The notes beneath the pieces are model-generated. The model did no database searches and had not been told where the DNA came from. It saw nothing but the letters and a program-made list of their open reading frames with translations. DNA of 64,000 nucleotides from Anabaena sp. UHCC 0187 (GTDB lineage: Bacteria; Cyanobacteriota; Cyanobacteriia; Cyanobacteriales; Nostocaceae): NCBI RefSeq assembly GCF_009712035.1, contig NZ_VILB01000003.1:186001-250000 (forward strand), given 5' to 3'. Shown in pieces: positions 63,387 to 64,000 of the stretch; the stretch's first letter is position 1, and every line of letters begins with the position of its first letter. The position numbers and the translations under genes are program-made.

Positions 63387-64000
63387 ATGAGTAAAAATTT
63401 CTCTCAGTCCAGTTTGCCAATCAAAAGAAGAAAGCTACTAGTTTTAATAGCGACAGCATTAGCTACCTTACTACTGGTTATTGGCTTACCAATTCTGACT
63501 TCTTCCCCTGTAGCAGCACAATCTAATACCAACTTACTCATCTCCGTCGCTGCTAGTTTGAAGGACGTAATGGAAGAAATTAAGCCTCTATACCAACAAA
63601 GTAAACCAAGCGTCAATATTAGTTATAACTTTGGTAGTTCCGGTGCATTACAGCAACAAATCGAACAAGGTGCGCCGGCGGATATTTTTATATCTGCGGC
63701 TAAAAAACAAGTAGATGCTTTAGAACAAAAAGGACTTTTAGTTCCAGGAACTCGGAATATCATTGCTAAAAATCGGCTAGTTTTAGTAATACCTAAAAAT
63801 GTTGTTGGTATCACCAGTTTCTACAGTCTCAAAGATGCCAAAGTTAAAAAAATCGCTATTGGTGAACCGAGAAGTGTACCCGCAGGACAATATGCACAAC
63901 AAGTATTAGGAAAGTTGAAAATTTGGCAACAAATTAAATCAAAACTGGTTTTTGCTAATAATGTGCGTCAAGTTTTAGCATCTGTAGAAAGTGGTAATGC
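63387..64000 (+). CDS. modA: Molybdate ABC transporter substrate-binding protein (partial)
   Basis: The first 204 codons, running off the right edge without a stop. The N-terminus has twin basic residues (KRRK) and a hydrophobic core LLVLIATALATLLLVIG, a signal peptide ending near PVAA-QS. Seen: ISVAASLKDVMEEIKPLYQQ with the anion-binding Ser residues, the NFGSSGALQQQIEQGAPADIF block and AKKIAIGEPRSVPAGQYA, all typical of ModA. It should deliver molybdate (needed for nitrate reductase or nitrogenase) to a ModBC transporter expected just beyond the edge. Tungstate as substrate cannot be excluded. Confidence 0.93.
   Translation, partial: MSKNFSQSSLPIKRRKLLVLIATALATLLLVIGLPILTSSPVAAQSNTNLLISVAASLKDVMEEIKPLYQQSKPSVNISYNFGSSGALQQQIEQGAPADIFISAAKKQVDALEQKGLLVPGTRNIIAKNRLVLVIPKNVVGITSFYSLKDAKVKKIAIGEPRSVPAGQYAQQVLGKLKIWQQIKSKLVFANNVRQVLASVESGN

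Overview
The window is chromosomal DNA of a cyanobacterium, most likely a filamentous Nostocales member. Seen directly: a photosystem I subunit (PsaK), chlorophyll and bilin enzymes (Ycf54, AcsF, heme oxygenase, HemN), the cyanobacterial alkane pair (acyl-ACP reductase and aldehyde-deformylating oxygenase), repeated GCGATCGC (HIP1) octamers, and many runs of short tandem repeats of the kind common in Nostocales. The DNA is AT-rich with small dispersed palindromes in most spacers. I cannot name the genus from sequence alone.

Layout. 1-8.1 kb: pdxJ, a SnoaL-like protein, ycf54, a secreted protein, then a leftward folD-crtE-PAP2 run, an unrecognised cytosolic protein, phhB, a two-helix membrane protein and an orphan sugar-type ABC permease. 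8.2-13.7 kb: the alkane/fatty-acid block (ADO, AAR, accA, SDR), then folE and trpF. 13.8-16.1 kb: psaK, a site-2 protease with CBS domains and a GlsB-type membrane protein among repeats. 16.3-20.1 kb: hemN and heme oxygenase leftward, divergent from acsF, a gene set resembling the low-oxygen tetrapyrrole cluster of other cyanobacteria. 20.2-23.1 kb: a metal (probably Mn) ABC transporter with a divergent binding-protein gene. 23.3-30.3 kb: HAD hydrolase, TPR protein, NurA, a PhnD-like lipoprotein overlapping a sensor kinase, and a PBP4-type peptidase. 30.3-34.9 kb: dnaB carrying a 496-residue intein, rplI and gloB. 34.9-45.1 kb: a cell-surface glycan island with seven glycosyltransferase-like genes (including GT10- and GT11-like fucosyltransferases) and an ABC exporter with a histidine-kinase-like tail. 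45.2-54.0 kb: membrane protein, ABC1/UbiB kinase, a UBA-like membrane protein, an overlapping TPR/AAA ATPase pair and an M1 aminopeptidase. 54.5-64 kb: DUF3352 protein, M61 peptidase, ComB, BlaI-M56 pair, a frameshifted outer-membrane porin, a small protein and the start of modA.

Most genes are housekeeping or have clear families. The points that stand out are: (i) small repeats that have entered or broken genes, namely a 22-bp insertion at a HIP1 octamer that frameshifts the porin, a repeat that lengthens the front of the metal-binding lipoprotein, and a 108-bp MITE with 8-bp target duplication inside a decayed second copy of gloB; (ii) an ABC exporter ending in a HisKA-like domain whose phospho-acceptor His is Tyr; (iii) a split ATPase + TPR module; (iv) a binding protein translationally coupled to a sensor kinase without any transporter genes; (v) a P-loop DnaB intein with an added helix-turn-helix; and (vi) a recurring palindrome in the porin/modA intergenic regions that could be an operator. 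No rRNA, tRNA, CRISPR array or complete insertion sequence was recognised.
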